Assembly (NCBI GenBank): GCA_009176605.1
Contig: SEYY01023495.1
Coordinates: 1 to 35,132, forward strand
Length of the DNA stretch: 35,132 bases
Direction of reading: 5' to 3'
Source of the DNA: Armadillidium nasatum
Lineage: Eukaryota; Arthropoda; Malacostraca; Isopoda; Armadillidiidae
The first letter of the stretch is position 1. Every line of letters begins with the position of its first letter. Below the pieces are notes generated by a model. The model was given only the letters and a program-made list of their open reading frames with translations, was not told the origin of the DNA and ran no database searches. Of the stretch, positions 13,691 through 22,579 are shown piece by piece. Both the position numbers and the translations under genes were made by a program.

Positions 13691-14040
13691 ATTATAGTGT
13701 ACTCCCCCAAGGCACAATAACAAGCAAGTATCAGTCAACTCGAGATCTCCAAATTGTAGAGGTTTGCTATTTCCATAATACACCTGGACTCTTACTTTGT
13801 GCAGATGACTGAAAGCCTCTATTGCTTGGACAATTGGTAACTGCCCAGGAATATCTAAGAAGTTGCAACTGTTTGGTAAGAGTACGGTGGTTTTTACCTG
13901 TGGGCAGATTGTACCTCCTCCGATTTTCTAATAATTCCCGTGCCACAGTTCTCGAATGTTTAAATGCTGGTCAGGATTTCCATAGAGAAAAACTGAAAAA
14001 CATTGAAACAGAGAATCTCCTCCACCTGGCATTTTCACTT
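13690..14040 (-). pseudogene. OTU-like domain between RNase H and integrase of Gypsy-1
   Basis: Right after RNase H the translation gives KMPGGGDSLFQCF, then LYGNPDQHLNIREL, then after frame breaks IPGQLPIVQAIEAF, VRVQVYYGN and finally CLGGVHYNLL. This is the sequence pattern of the OTU cysteine-protease fold: a GDGNCLFRA-like N-terminal motif, H-x-x-x-R, and a C-terminal HYN with the catalytic His at about 13699. Ser stands where OTU enzymes have Cys, and Gly where they have Asp, so classical deubiquitinase activity is unlikely. Gypsy-2 has the same substitutions, so they predate the decay of either copy. Confidence 0.65.
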
Positions 14041-14640
14041 CTACGCAACCAACAGGAATTTGATTCAAAACTGAATCCTTGATTTCGGAGCTATTATTAA
14101 CAGGTACCGGTGAACGAGAAAGGGCATCTGCCACTATATTCTCTTTGCCAGGTATATATACTAATTCATAGTCAATATCATTAATTTCTTCTAACGTTCG
14201 GGCTACTCGCTGATTTACCAATGTCATATTATTTAAGAACAATAATGGCTGATGATCGGTATGTATGAGGACCTTGATTCCATAAAGGAATGGTTTCAAA
14301 GACCTCACAGCCCATCTTATGGCAGCCACTTCCTTTTCTGTTGTGCTATATTTTTGTTCAGCTCGTGAAAAAGTGGTAGATATATAAGCTATGGGTTTAT
14401 TCTCTCCCTGTTGGTTTTGGGACAAGCAAGCTCCTGCCCCTATATTTGATGCATCTACATGCAATAACAATGGTGAAGCGTCAGATGATCTGTCTGGATA
14501 TGATAATAATAAGGGATCTACCAATGCCTTCTTAAGTTCTTCAAATGCCATTTGACAATGTGATGTCCATTTTATGTTTTTCTGGTTTAGGAGTTCAAAA
14601 AGGGTTTTGCTATTTCGGAACACCTAGGGATATGTCGTCG
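14041..14640 (-). pseudogene. Gypsy-1 RNase H
   Basis: The open piece starting at 14623 has the Ty3/Gypsy RNase H signatures: LHVDAS with the first catalytic Asp at 14455, TEKEVAAIRWA with the Glu, IHTDHQPLLF with the second Asp, and NIVADALSR near the end. It would degrade the RNA strand of the RNA-DNA hybrid. The open frame continues into the OTU-like domain, which shows that the latter is part of pol. A frame break separates it from RT around 14630-14675. Confidence 0.9.
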
Positions 14641-14674
14641 GTAAAAATTTACCATCCCTAAAAATTGTCTTACT

Positions 14675-15590
14675 TTACGAACTGGTTGTGGGAGCTGGGA
14701 AGTCCATAATACCTTCTAAATTCTTCTGCAAAGGGATCATTCCCTCCTCTGAAACCTGGTGACCCAAGTATTGCACTTGCTTTCTCAACAGAAAGGTTTT
14801 TGCTGGTTTAATTTTAAATCCAGTTTCTAAAAATGCTTTTAAGACCTTTTCCAAAATTTCTAAATGTTTTTCGAAAGTTTTACTTATTATTAACACATCA
14901 TCCAGGTATACCATTACTTCTGTCCATGGTATATGAGAAAGAGCCATGCGCATTCCACGTTGAAAGGTGGCTGGCCCATTTTTCACGCCAAATGGCATGC
15001 GCAGAAACTCCCAATGTGACAAAGGTGTTGTGAATGCTGTCTTTTCAATACTGGACTCCTCCATCTCCACTTGATAATAGCCTCTGACCAAATCAATGGT
15101 CGTGAAGTACTTCATCCCTTGAAGGCTAAATAGCATATCTATCAAGTTAGGTATTGGGAAACTATCACCCTTTGTTATTTTATTTAAAGGAACGGTAATC
15201 AATACACAAGTCTTATGGTACCATCTGGTTTTCGTATTGGCACCACGGGTGCAGAATAAGGAGATTTACTCCTCCTGATAATTCCATCTTCTTCCAATCG
15301 TTTACAACTTTCTTCAATTTCTTTTAATACTGGACCTTGAAACCTTCGAACAGGAACCTGCACAGGGTCCTCTGTAGTTGTCTCAATCTTATGTTTTATT
15401 ATAGAAGTACATCCGACATCTGAATCATTCAAACTCAAAACTGAGTGATAGTTAGACAATAATGTCAAGACTTGATTTCTTTCTTGGGCTGTTATATCAG
15501 ATTCACTTAAGCGAAAAGCTTCATGTAATGTCTCTAAGGTCCACTCTTTCTTTTCACTCACTTCTTGGTTGGACAGCTCAACCATATTGA
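14675..15590 (-). pseudogene. Gypsy-1 reverse transcriptase, one frameshift
   Basis: The piece 15585-15199 carries VPVRRFQGP, EEDGIIRRSKSPYSAPVV and RKPDG, the fingers of Ty3/Gypsy RT. A frame change at about 15200 leads to 15202-14675 with FTTIDLVRGYYQVEM, FLRMPFGVKNGPATFQ, the catalytic YLDD at 14908-14897, and YLGHQVSEEG. Both catalytic Asp of YLDD and the Asp of TTIDL are kept. Only the single frameshift visibly breaks this domain. Confidence 0.9.
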
Positions 15591-15599
15591 TTATTGATT

Positions 15600-16526
15600 C
15601 TTCATCATTAATAATGTGTATTCTACCTAACTGCTGACCCTTTTTTTAGTTTACGAACATTATCTGACCTATTATTAACAATTATCACAGCCTTGTTTCC
15701 AATGACATTTAATATAGATGGAATAACTTCAACTTTGTCCTTTTCATCACCCTCCATTACAACCAATTTCCCTGGTTGTTCCATTAATGAATTTGATACT
15801 TACTTCTAGAGCTGTGCTGTTGTTAGGGGGCAGCACAACATTCTCAACTAATGTACAACAGTATGTGGAAAGGCTAATTTTTCTAATGTCTGTAGATACA
15901 GTCATTACCTTATTCCCTTTTCGACATACTAATTCACCTTCATGAGGATCTGGTAGTAAATGCTCTTTTCGTAAGATATCATGACCAATTACTATATCAT
16001 ACTCTGTAATTCCATCTGGGATTACTATCAGTCTATGTGGCTGTAATGCATAGGAGGAGGATAATTCTAAGACAAGGGTGACTCCTCCCATAACTGGAAA
16101 GGTTACCTGTCCAATTCCTGATACTCTTCTATATGGAGTTGTCTTCCAATTTATATTTTTGAGGATTTAATTTTTGGTAACAGCTGTAGGACAGCAAACT
16201 AACACTAGCACCAGTATCTACAAAAGCTGTGAAGTTACAGTTTGTTGCTTGTAAATAATCTTTAATACCCACTTGTATGATTAAAGCATCTATGGTGTCT
16301 TTTGTCACACCCAATCTTATGATATCTTGACCATTATCATTTACTATCAATTCTTCATTCTCATCACCATCTTCCAAATTAACTACTTCTGGTATTTCTA
16401 ATTCAGTGGTAGCAATAGTAAATTTATTCTCTTGAGACCTTCCAAGATTGGTAAAGTCATATGTGACTTCATTATTTTGCATATTATCAGGCTCTGATGT
16501 GAGGTCTTCCACATCAGAGCAATCTA
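15600..16526 (-). pseudogene. Gypsy-1 protease region of pol, two frameshifts
   Basis: pol enters by a -1 shift at the end of gag. FVDTGASVSLLS holds the retropepsin active site DTG at 16218-16210, and EYDIVIGHDILR in the next frame is the second conserved strand (the hydrophobic-IGxD-L block). Frames change near 16110 and near 15770. The protease would process the Gag-Pol polyprotein. The DTG triad itself is intact, unlike in Gypsy-2. Confidence 0.85.
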
Positions 16527-16533
16527 GTTTTCC
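16491..16533 (-). promoter_or_regulatory. -1 frameshift cassette at the Gypsy-1 gag/pol junction
   Basis: On the minus strand the gag frame reads G GAA AAC TAG: a heptamer GGAAAAC at 16533-16527 followed at once by the gag stop. After a 6-nt spacer comes a perfect 11-bp stem, GCTCTGATGTG with CACATCAGAGC, around an 8-nt loop. The pol frame is -1 relative to gag. The heptamer is not a canonical X-XXY-YYZ site (GAA would have to re-pair on GGA), but its position and the following stem match the Gypsy-2 cassette. Confidence 0.65.
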
Positions 16534-17825
16534 TTCAATGTGGTACAGTCCTTGCCTAGATGTTCACCTTTACAAAGAGGACAGTTTAGGCAAAAATTGT
16601 TTTTAGTAGGACAGTTTTGAACCAAATGCCCTTTTTGCTTACAAAATAAACACTGGTTTTTGGCTATAAAACAGTCATCAAACACATGTCCCCTTTTGCC
16701 ACAAAATTGGCAAAAAGGTCTAGCTCGACATTTCTCCATTGAATGTCCTCTCTTCTTACAAAATCCACATATAATCATTTGACCTTCCTCTGGCTTCTCA
16801 TTTTTCTTACCATAGGAACTTGGGGTCCATTCTCGTCTAGGAAATTTTTGGTTTTGAGTTTTTGGTATTGCCCCCTTATTTGAGTTTCTTATGTTCTGAC
16901 CATTATTTCCTCTTGGTCCCATGGGACCTGCTTCTCCTGGAGCAATGGAATGATAATAAATTGAATTGCCACAACAACAATTTCCTGAACCGGCAGTTGT
17001 TACTCTATTTATTGGTGTACTAGAGGTCAAATCAATAACCTCTGGGGACTTTTCATTATTATTTTCTTTTTGAACACTACCTTGTATGTTAGCGTCAACA
17101 ATTGCAACCAGTCGATCCCAAGAAACCTGCATTCCAAAAGTAGTTTCCACTGTTGTCAATGTGGATTCTACCTGTTGCTTAATTTGATGAGGCAGACTAT
17201 CTAAAAACCTTTTTCGTACTAGTGGCATAGTCTGTACATCCACTCCTGGAAATGCTCTTCTTGCCAATCCTTCAAGTCTTAAAGCATAAACTGATGCTGT
17301 CTCATTCTTTTCCATGGTAGCTTCCATAAACTTTTCAACTTCTCTTTTCTTGTCTTTAACTACTTCTTCACGATACCACTGAAGCAGTTTACTTTTCGCC
17401 TCCTCATAATCATATGTTCCTTTTACCACTGTCTGGTAAACCTTTAATACAGGTCCTTCTAAATATGATCCCAAAAGAGGCAACATTCCCTCTGAAGATC
17501 CAGGGAATGACTTTGTACAATAGTTTTCAAATCTTTCTAGAAACTGATATAATGTCTCTCCTCCATTTTGTTGATATTTACCTGGGGTTATTACTTTGGT
17601 AGTTTTAGATATTGACAGTGTTTGAATAAGAGTGGACATTGATCTCATCATTTCATTATTCTGTGTTAAGATTGCTTGTAACATTTTAGAATCTATCTTT
17701 AGATCCTGAGATTCCTCTTGTGAAGGATTAGTTTGTGAAGCTGTCTCAGAGACAACATTGTTCTGGTTATTTGTAGGGTTTTCTTTTCCCTCATTCTCTT
17801 CATAATATTCATTCATTTTGTCCAT
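16524..17825 (-). CDS. gag: Gypsy-1 Gag protein, intact (433 aa)
   Basis: The ATG at 17825 opens 433 codons without a break. The N-terminal 60 residues are Glu/Asn/Gln rich. Residues about 85-260 align with the retrotransposon gag capsid family (YEEAKSKLLQWY, SVYALRLEGLARRAFPG, RKRFLDSLP). The C-terminus carries four zinc knuckles at about 353-366, 372-385, 392-405 and 415-427. The first three are C-x2-C-x4-H-x4-C and the fourth is C-x2-C-x3-H-x4-C, which is unusual and shared with Gypsy-2. Gag would form the cytoplasmic virus-like particle and bind genomic RNA. It is the only long unbroken gene in the window. The stop overlaps the pol frameshift site. Confidence 0.9.
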   Translation of the reverse strand: MDKMNEYYEENEGKENPTNNQNNVVSETASQTNPSQEESQDLKIDSKMLQAILTQNNEMMRSMSTLIQTLSISKTTKVITPGKYQQNGGETLYQFLERFENYCTKSFPGSSEGMLPLLGSYLEGPVLKVYQTVVKGTYDYEEAKSKLLQWYREEVVKDKKREVEKFMEATMEKNETASVYALRLEGLARRAFPGVDVQTMPLVRKRFLDSLPHQIKQQVESTLTTVETTFGMQVSWDRLVAIVDANIQGSVQKENNNEKSPEVIDLTSSTPINRVTTAGSGNCCCGNSIYYHSIAPGEAGPMGPRGNNGQNIRNSNKGAIPKTQNQKFPRREWTPSSYGKKNEKPEEGQMIICGFCKKRGHSMEKCRARPFCQFCGKRGHVFDDCFIAKNQCLFCKQKGHLVQNCPTKNNFCLNCPLCKGEHLGKDCTTLKEN

Positions 17826-18125
17826 AATTGGCTATATATGATGATACTCTTGGTCCAAAAGGACCACTTACAGAAAGTAAAATTGAAACAATGTGCTTGC
17901 AACCGAAAGCGAAAGTGTTCAACAAGTGAACAGAAAAGCGACCATCAGAGACGTAGTAAACTACGCTCTGCTACCAATGAAGAGGGTGGTAGATTTCTGG
18001 TCTGTAAAAAAGTAAAAGATTAAAGGTAAGAAAAATAGAGATTTTAAAGACTCACCAACTTTTTCTGTTAAAAAGAAACTTCTGCTGACACTGGGGATAA
18101 TCTTAAAAAAAACCTTCCCCCAAGT
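17826..18125 (-). other. Gypsy-1 5' leader with hairpins
   Basis: This stretch upstream of gag contains two good hairpins: TGGTCC-AAAA-GGACCA at 17851-17866 and a 9-bp stem with one bulge at 17947-17969 (AGAG-CGTAG against CTACG-CTCT). It also has a GT...AG pair (minus strand GTGAGT near 18053, TTTTTTACAG near 18006) that could be a ~50-nt intron. No TGGCG-type primer-binding site as in Gypsy-2 is visible. Leader hairpins are common packaging or dimerisation signals, but here that is inference. Confidence 0.4.
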
Positions 18126-19407
18126 TGTCAAAAGCTAATTCTTTCCAGACACTTACCCTCTCAATAAACCACGTCTCCAATCCTTTCTACTTTCCTGAAT
18201 CAAACCTGTCGAACCAAAAAAAAAACAACACAGAAAAACAAAAAAAAAAGAATGTTATTAACAAAGAAAAATACTCACAATTAAATAAACCAGTAAGCGC
18301 GGTTGCAAGCTATGTTAACATAAATTTGGGAAAAATCAGAACACAAAACAAATCAGAAAATCTTATTTATATGAAAGTCTAATAATTTTTCTGATATTTA
18401 TCTTTCACACATTCAATATTACATAATTTTAATTATAAGATTTAAGATAGTGATACTCATAATAAAAATAATAATATAAATAATAATTAAAGATAAATAA
18501 TGAAAATGAAAAATAATAATAATAATAATAATAATCAAAAATAATAATACCAATAAATAATATTTTTTTTCTATAAATACAATTATTAGAGATGATTATG
18601 AATATATGAATAAACAAAAATGAAAATCAAAACATACCTTACATCCCTCCATGATTAATGTGTTAGTAGTATGAATGATGGGATGATGGGATGAATATAT
18701 GATCTTAAATAATTTGTACAAACAAGCTTAATACAAAGTTGTTTCTAATTCTTTCTTCAATCAATTTCTTCAACCAATTATGGTTGGTTCTTCAACTAAT
18801 TGCTTCTCCAATTTAATTCTTAATCAGTTCTCAACCAATTCACATCCGATTCATAACTGATTCTTGACCAATTCGTAACCGATTCATAACCGATTTGTAA
18901 CCGATTCCTGACCAATTTGTAACCGATTCCCTATTAAAAATATAATAACTATAACCTTGTATACAACAAATATATACTATCGTTTATCATTTCATATTTT
19001 TGAGGTTTTATCATCATAAAAAAATTTTTCCACATAGATATTTACCTTGAATAAGGGAAATATGTATTCTAAGTCTGGTTTTGATGGTTGGTTCTGTGGC
19101 TTTTGATGTTTTATCCACAGGTGTCAAAAGTGATTCCTTGTCTTCAGACCACCAGACTTCTTTAATTTCTATTGTTTATGGAGATTTGGTAAACTCCTTT
19201 CCGAGGAAATACACGTTCTTAATGATTATTTGGTCTTCAATACAACTAAGGCTTTATTTATTCACTTGCCTTCTTTTCTTTATTTAAATTGTATTTTAAG
19301 TTATTAATTTTAAATTTATACTTTTAACAATACAACAAAAGCTCAATAACTTCTTTCTGTAAAATAAGGAACTATAGAACACTACATCATATTATAATAA
19401 TTAAAAT
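18126..19407. other. region where the Gypsy-1 5' LTR should lie; unconfirmed
   Basis: The region begins TGTCAAAAGC on the plus strand, compatible with an LTR edge, and reaches Gypsy-2 at about 19408. It has A-rich and (AAT)n low-complexity parts (18220-18620), an 11-bp tandem repeat (18846-18930) and a GTAAGT donor-like site on the minus strand at 18156-18151. Without a second copy the LTR cannot be delimited. I see no gene here. Confidence 0.35.
18846..18930. repeat. 11-bp tandem minisatellite (CCGATTCATAA type)
   Basis: Seven full units and one partial unit, each exactly 11 bp, alternate between CCGATTCATAA, CCAATTCGTAA and CCGATTCCTGA forms. The order suggests a higher-order unit of two to three 11-mers. 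Similar looser CCAATT/CAATT spacing continues to the left (18760-18845). It lies in the possible LTR of Gypsy-1. Confidence 0.9.
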
Positions 19408-20712
19408 ACGTTTTATAATACTTTATTTTTTTTTTTAATTTAGTAATTAGAAACGTGTTAATTTACAAAAATTTCAGATTGACGTTCGTATCACAGGATA
19501 CTTGGACAGCTTTCTACAAGGATTTATTCAAACACACACGCCTAATTTTAACTTTACTTACAAACGGGATTACAATCTTTTTACAAAATTTACAAGTAAT
19601 AAAAACATTTTTCTAGTAATGAACAAAATTTTAAATTGAAATTTACTATTATTAGAGTTATCTCGGTTTTTATTTTAAATACGGAGGCCTATATAAACTT
19701 ATAAAAGAAATTATAAAAATATATATATCACTAATAATTATGTGAAATTTTAGTTTAACATATTACCAATAATTCATTACCAATAAAATAATAGATTAAC
19801 AATATTGAAACTATACTTAAATTTGTTATAGAAGGATAACTTGGCGTCGACCTGAGTGAGATTTACGTCATTCCCCTTTTCACTAGTAAGTTGGATTTAT
19901 TATTGCTGACTTTAAGAATAATTATTTTCGATTGAGACTCGTCGATATAAGTGATTGATTTTTTTTGACAAATTGACGCTTGGAGGAAAAATTCTGATTT
20001 AAGCAACGATGTCGGATTATCAGTTAAGTTATCACGTTACAGTTTGAATTTCAAAATAAGAACTATTAATTCCAAGATAAGATATACGTTCGAAGTATGG
20101 AATCCAGTATAGGAACTGCAATAGAAATTTAATTAAGAATTTTTTCACTTGTATATTCAAAAGATTACCGACAAATTACCAAATCTATATTTTATTTACC
20201 CCTTTCAGCTGCAAGGGTCCTAACGTTATGTAATCTGGATGGAACTATGGATTACCAATACGGTCCTAATTTTATGTAATCATGATGGAATGATGAAAAT
20301 AGGGATTACCAAGACTTCTATATATCCTCAATATAAATATTATCACTACTTTAGAATACCAATTGTACGCAATGATGTATGAAATGTACAATTATATTTT
20401 TGTTTAAGTTTAACCAACAACAAAATTAGGTATGGAAAAATTACGAAAAAGATGCCTGAAAGAAAGAAGATATATATATATATATAATAATAGAAAAAAA
20501 TGAGGACATATGACATGAAAGGTCATATGGTCCAAAACTTATCTTAGATAGATACATGAAGGGTAAGATAATGGGATTATCTTAACAAGCAGCCAAGCAA
20601 AAGGGACATGCACAAGAAAACACCAGTGCTTTTAGATTATCACAAGACAAACACATGCAATTGGCATCACACAACCTGTGGAAAAGGGATTACATAGGTT
20701 AAAAACCTCACA
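19408..20712 (-). repeat. 3' LTR of Gypsy-2, terminal part missing
   Basis: It aligns along its length with 29754-31019 with scattered substitutions and small indels. Its U3 start (minus strand) is TGTGAGGTTTTTAACC at 20712, immediately after the polypurine tract. The other edge should end with the about 75 bp seen at 29681-29755, but the sequence left of 19408 is not recognisably similar. Confidence 0.9.
20216..20315. repeat. internal tandem duplication within the 3' LTR
   Basis: Two adjacent units of about 46 and 54 bp share GGTCCTAA, TATGTAATC, GATGGAA and GGATTACCAA in the same order. The same duplication occurs in the 5' LTR at 30531-30630, so it predates this insertion. Each unit contains an inverted GTAATC...GATTAC pair. 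Confidence 0.8.
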
Positions 20713-20736
20713 TCCCTCCCCACTAGAAGGGAACCC
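20713..20736 (-). promoter_or_regulatory. polypurine tract of Gypsy-2
   Basis: On the minus strand GTGGGGAGGGA ends exactly where the LTR starts with TGTG. This is the expected primer site for plus-strand DNA synthesis in LTR retrotransposons. Confidence 0.85.
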
Positions 20737-21218
20737 ATTCTACACAACAAGTCAAAAAAATGGTGGAAGGTGTTAATCTACAAGAATTTTAAGAGGATTA
20801 CCAACAATGCTGATTAAACAGGGCAACAACGAAACTCCACAGATCAACGCCAATATATACAATCCTTCATGATTACTAACCATAATTATTATAAAAGTGA
20901 TAGGTAAGATTACCTAAGCAGTATTATCATAACAATTACAGTATAGATTACCCAAAACATCTTTTAAAAATGATAGAAAAATAATAAAAGAACATAAATC
21001 AAAATCAAATAAATTTTTTTTTTTTTTTTAAATAGCAAAAAAACGTACAAAAATTATGGATAAGAAACAAAGAAACAAAATCAAAACAAAATTTACAATA
21101 GAAAAATTGCAAGTTTTTTTTTTTTTTTTTTTTTTTAACAAAAAGAATTACAAAAATGACACAAAAAATTTATATATAAGATAACCTGTTTAACAAAATT
21201 TACATTCAGCAACTATTT
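20737..21218. other. Gypsy-2 3' non-coding region
   Basis: AT-rich sequence with two long T runs (about 21015-21030 and 21115-21136 on the plus strand) and three ATTACC motifs at 20797-20951. I see no gene. Confidence 0.6.
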
Positions 21219-22364
21219 CATCAGTCTCCCTCAGACTCTCTATCCTTTCCCTCCAATAATACCTTCACATACCTCCCAGCTAACTCCCACAGATCAGAGC
21301 GCTGTGTATCCGAAGCCTCTCCACCCAATACCATTCGTTCCAATCCTTGTAAATAATTCCAAGTTATCTCCCGTTAAGTAGAGGTCAAAGTATTTACACT
21401 ACTTAAGTTTTCCTCCGGACTACCCACGTTTTGAGATTCAGTAATTCCCCCCTGCTGGGGTTGATCAGTACTATCTCCAGGGCTATCCAACCCCTCTTCA
21501 GTCCCATCAGCCACAACATCATTAATATTACCTTTAGGACTCTCTCCTACAACCACCGAAACGGGAGACGGTTCTACTAACTCCAATGAAAGATTACCCA
21601 ATGGTTTTGCCGGTGGGATTACCGGATTGATCCAATAGCACATGGGTGCATATGCCCAGAAAAAACACCTTATACACTCCGGAGTATTATGAAGACCATC
21701 GTGTATCATGGCTTCGTATTGTAAGCTACCAGTCATGGATTTAAGAAACTTCACGTGCAGTCCCCGGGAAGTGGACCATCCCAACACCGACTCGGTATGA
21801 AAATTTAGTGCATGATTCATCATGAGAAACCGCTTCTCTCTCCAACAGTACCCATCCTTCTTCAATTCACATTGTTGTTTGTACACCCACCTAACGGCCT
21901 CATTCAGCATCCCTTTATTAAACCATCCATCCTTATCCAATACTGGTATATACTCTCAAATCATTCCTCTCCAATCTGCGCAAATTATACCTATACATAT
22001 CTTTAATGGATGGTATTACCAAGTAAACTCGACAATTTTCATTCAACGAAGTACAGTGTTGAATTACCTCGTTCATGAATGCAGGTATTACCGTATAATC
22101 AGCTTCAGATCTCATAGCAACCAAGTTTACGATGGACGTGCTACGAAATAGTGGTTGCAATGTCCAAGAAAAGCATGTGAGCCCCAACAGAAGCACCACG
22201 GGAATATCAGGAGTGTAAGCAGACTTCACTGCTATTAAACTATCTACAATACTCCTACCGCCCTCTGCACAACAGATTACCTCCAGCCCAAATTCAACAT
22301 TAAGAATATGGGCTGCTCCCTTGAATGCCGCCGCCTCACTGTCACTGACAACAAGGATCTTCAT
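21219..22364 (-). pseudogene. Gypsy-2 third ORF: SGNH/GDSL-like hydrolase
   Basis: The ATG at 22364 lies three bases after a splice-acceptor AG. The N-terminus ILVVSDSEAAAF gives a beta strand with D-S as in SGNH block I. AEGGRSIVDS about 35 residues in resembles block II, and PVVLLLGLTC resembles the block III strand, but with no Asn. After a frameshift at about 21945 the protein continues to HDGLHNTPECI (about 21690), a good match to the block V Asp-x-x-His. A Pro/Glu/Ser-rich tail runs to a stop at 21374; beyond it the same frame stays open to 21219. No signal peptide or membrane segment is visible, so this is not an obvious env. Esterases of this clan are known in CR1-type LINE ORF1 and some viruses. 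The role here is unknown. Confidence 0.6.
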
Positions 22365-22367
22365 TCT

Positions 22368-22388
22368 CTGAAAGGGATGAACATTTCT
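22368..22388 (-). promoter_or_regulatory. splice acceptor of Gypsy-2 third ORF
   Basis: The minus strand reads TTCATCCCTTTCAG and then AGAATG, the ATG being the ORF3 start at 22364. With the donor at 29602 this would remove gag-pol and give a subgenomic ORF3 mRNA, as errantiviruses do for env. Confidence 0.55.
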
Positions 22389-22579
22389 AAGAACAAGGTA
22401 ATGGTTACATGTCCAAAATGAAAAATATCATGAAAAATAAACATTATCTAACTACAAAACTGATGTTCATTATAATTAACTATTAAGAATGATTCATCAT
22501 CATCAATCATTTATATTAATATCATTAATCAACTTTGGGTCATGCATGAAATTTTAATTCAAAGATTTAAATATATTTA

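Larger units (their letters stand above)
11027..18125 (-). mobile_element. Ty3/Gypsy-type LTR retrotransposon Gypsy-1, 3'-truncated
   Basis: On the minus strand the order is gag (17825-16524), protease, reverse transcriptase, RNase H, an OTU-like domain, integrase with a GPY module, a pol tail, and the start of a third ORF (11262-11068). This is the Ty3/Gypsy order PR-RT-RH-IN with two unusual additions shared with Gypsy-2. The element stops in the middle of its third ORF, next to a (TA)n array, and no 3' LTR is visible. Its 5' LTR cannot be confirmed because there is no partner. gag is intact, but pol has at least five frame breaks. Confidence 0.85.

Noticed and set aside
18126-18135. TGTCAAAAGC as a definite LTR boundary of Gypsy-1 with a PBS next to it
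   Set aside because: There is no second LTR to compare, and the adjacent minus-strand TTGGGGGAAGG does not match a tRNA 3' end that I recognise. Kept only as a possibility.
18205-18225. Minus-strand TGGTTCGACAGG as a Gypsy-1 primer-binding site
   Set aside because: It begins TGG and recalls a tRNA T-arm, but it does not match an acceptor-stem end I can name and lies within an A-rich low-complexity stretch.
21219-22364. Gypsy-2 ORF3 as a retroviral-type envelope protein
   Set aside because: No signal peptide, cleavage site, fusion peptide or transmembrane helix is visible; the SGNH-like motifs fit better.
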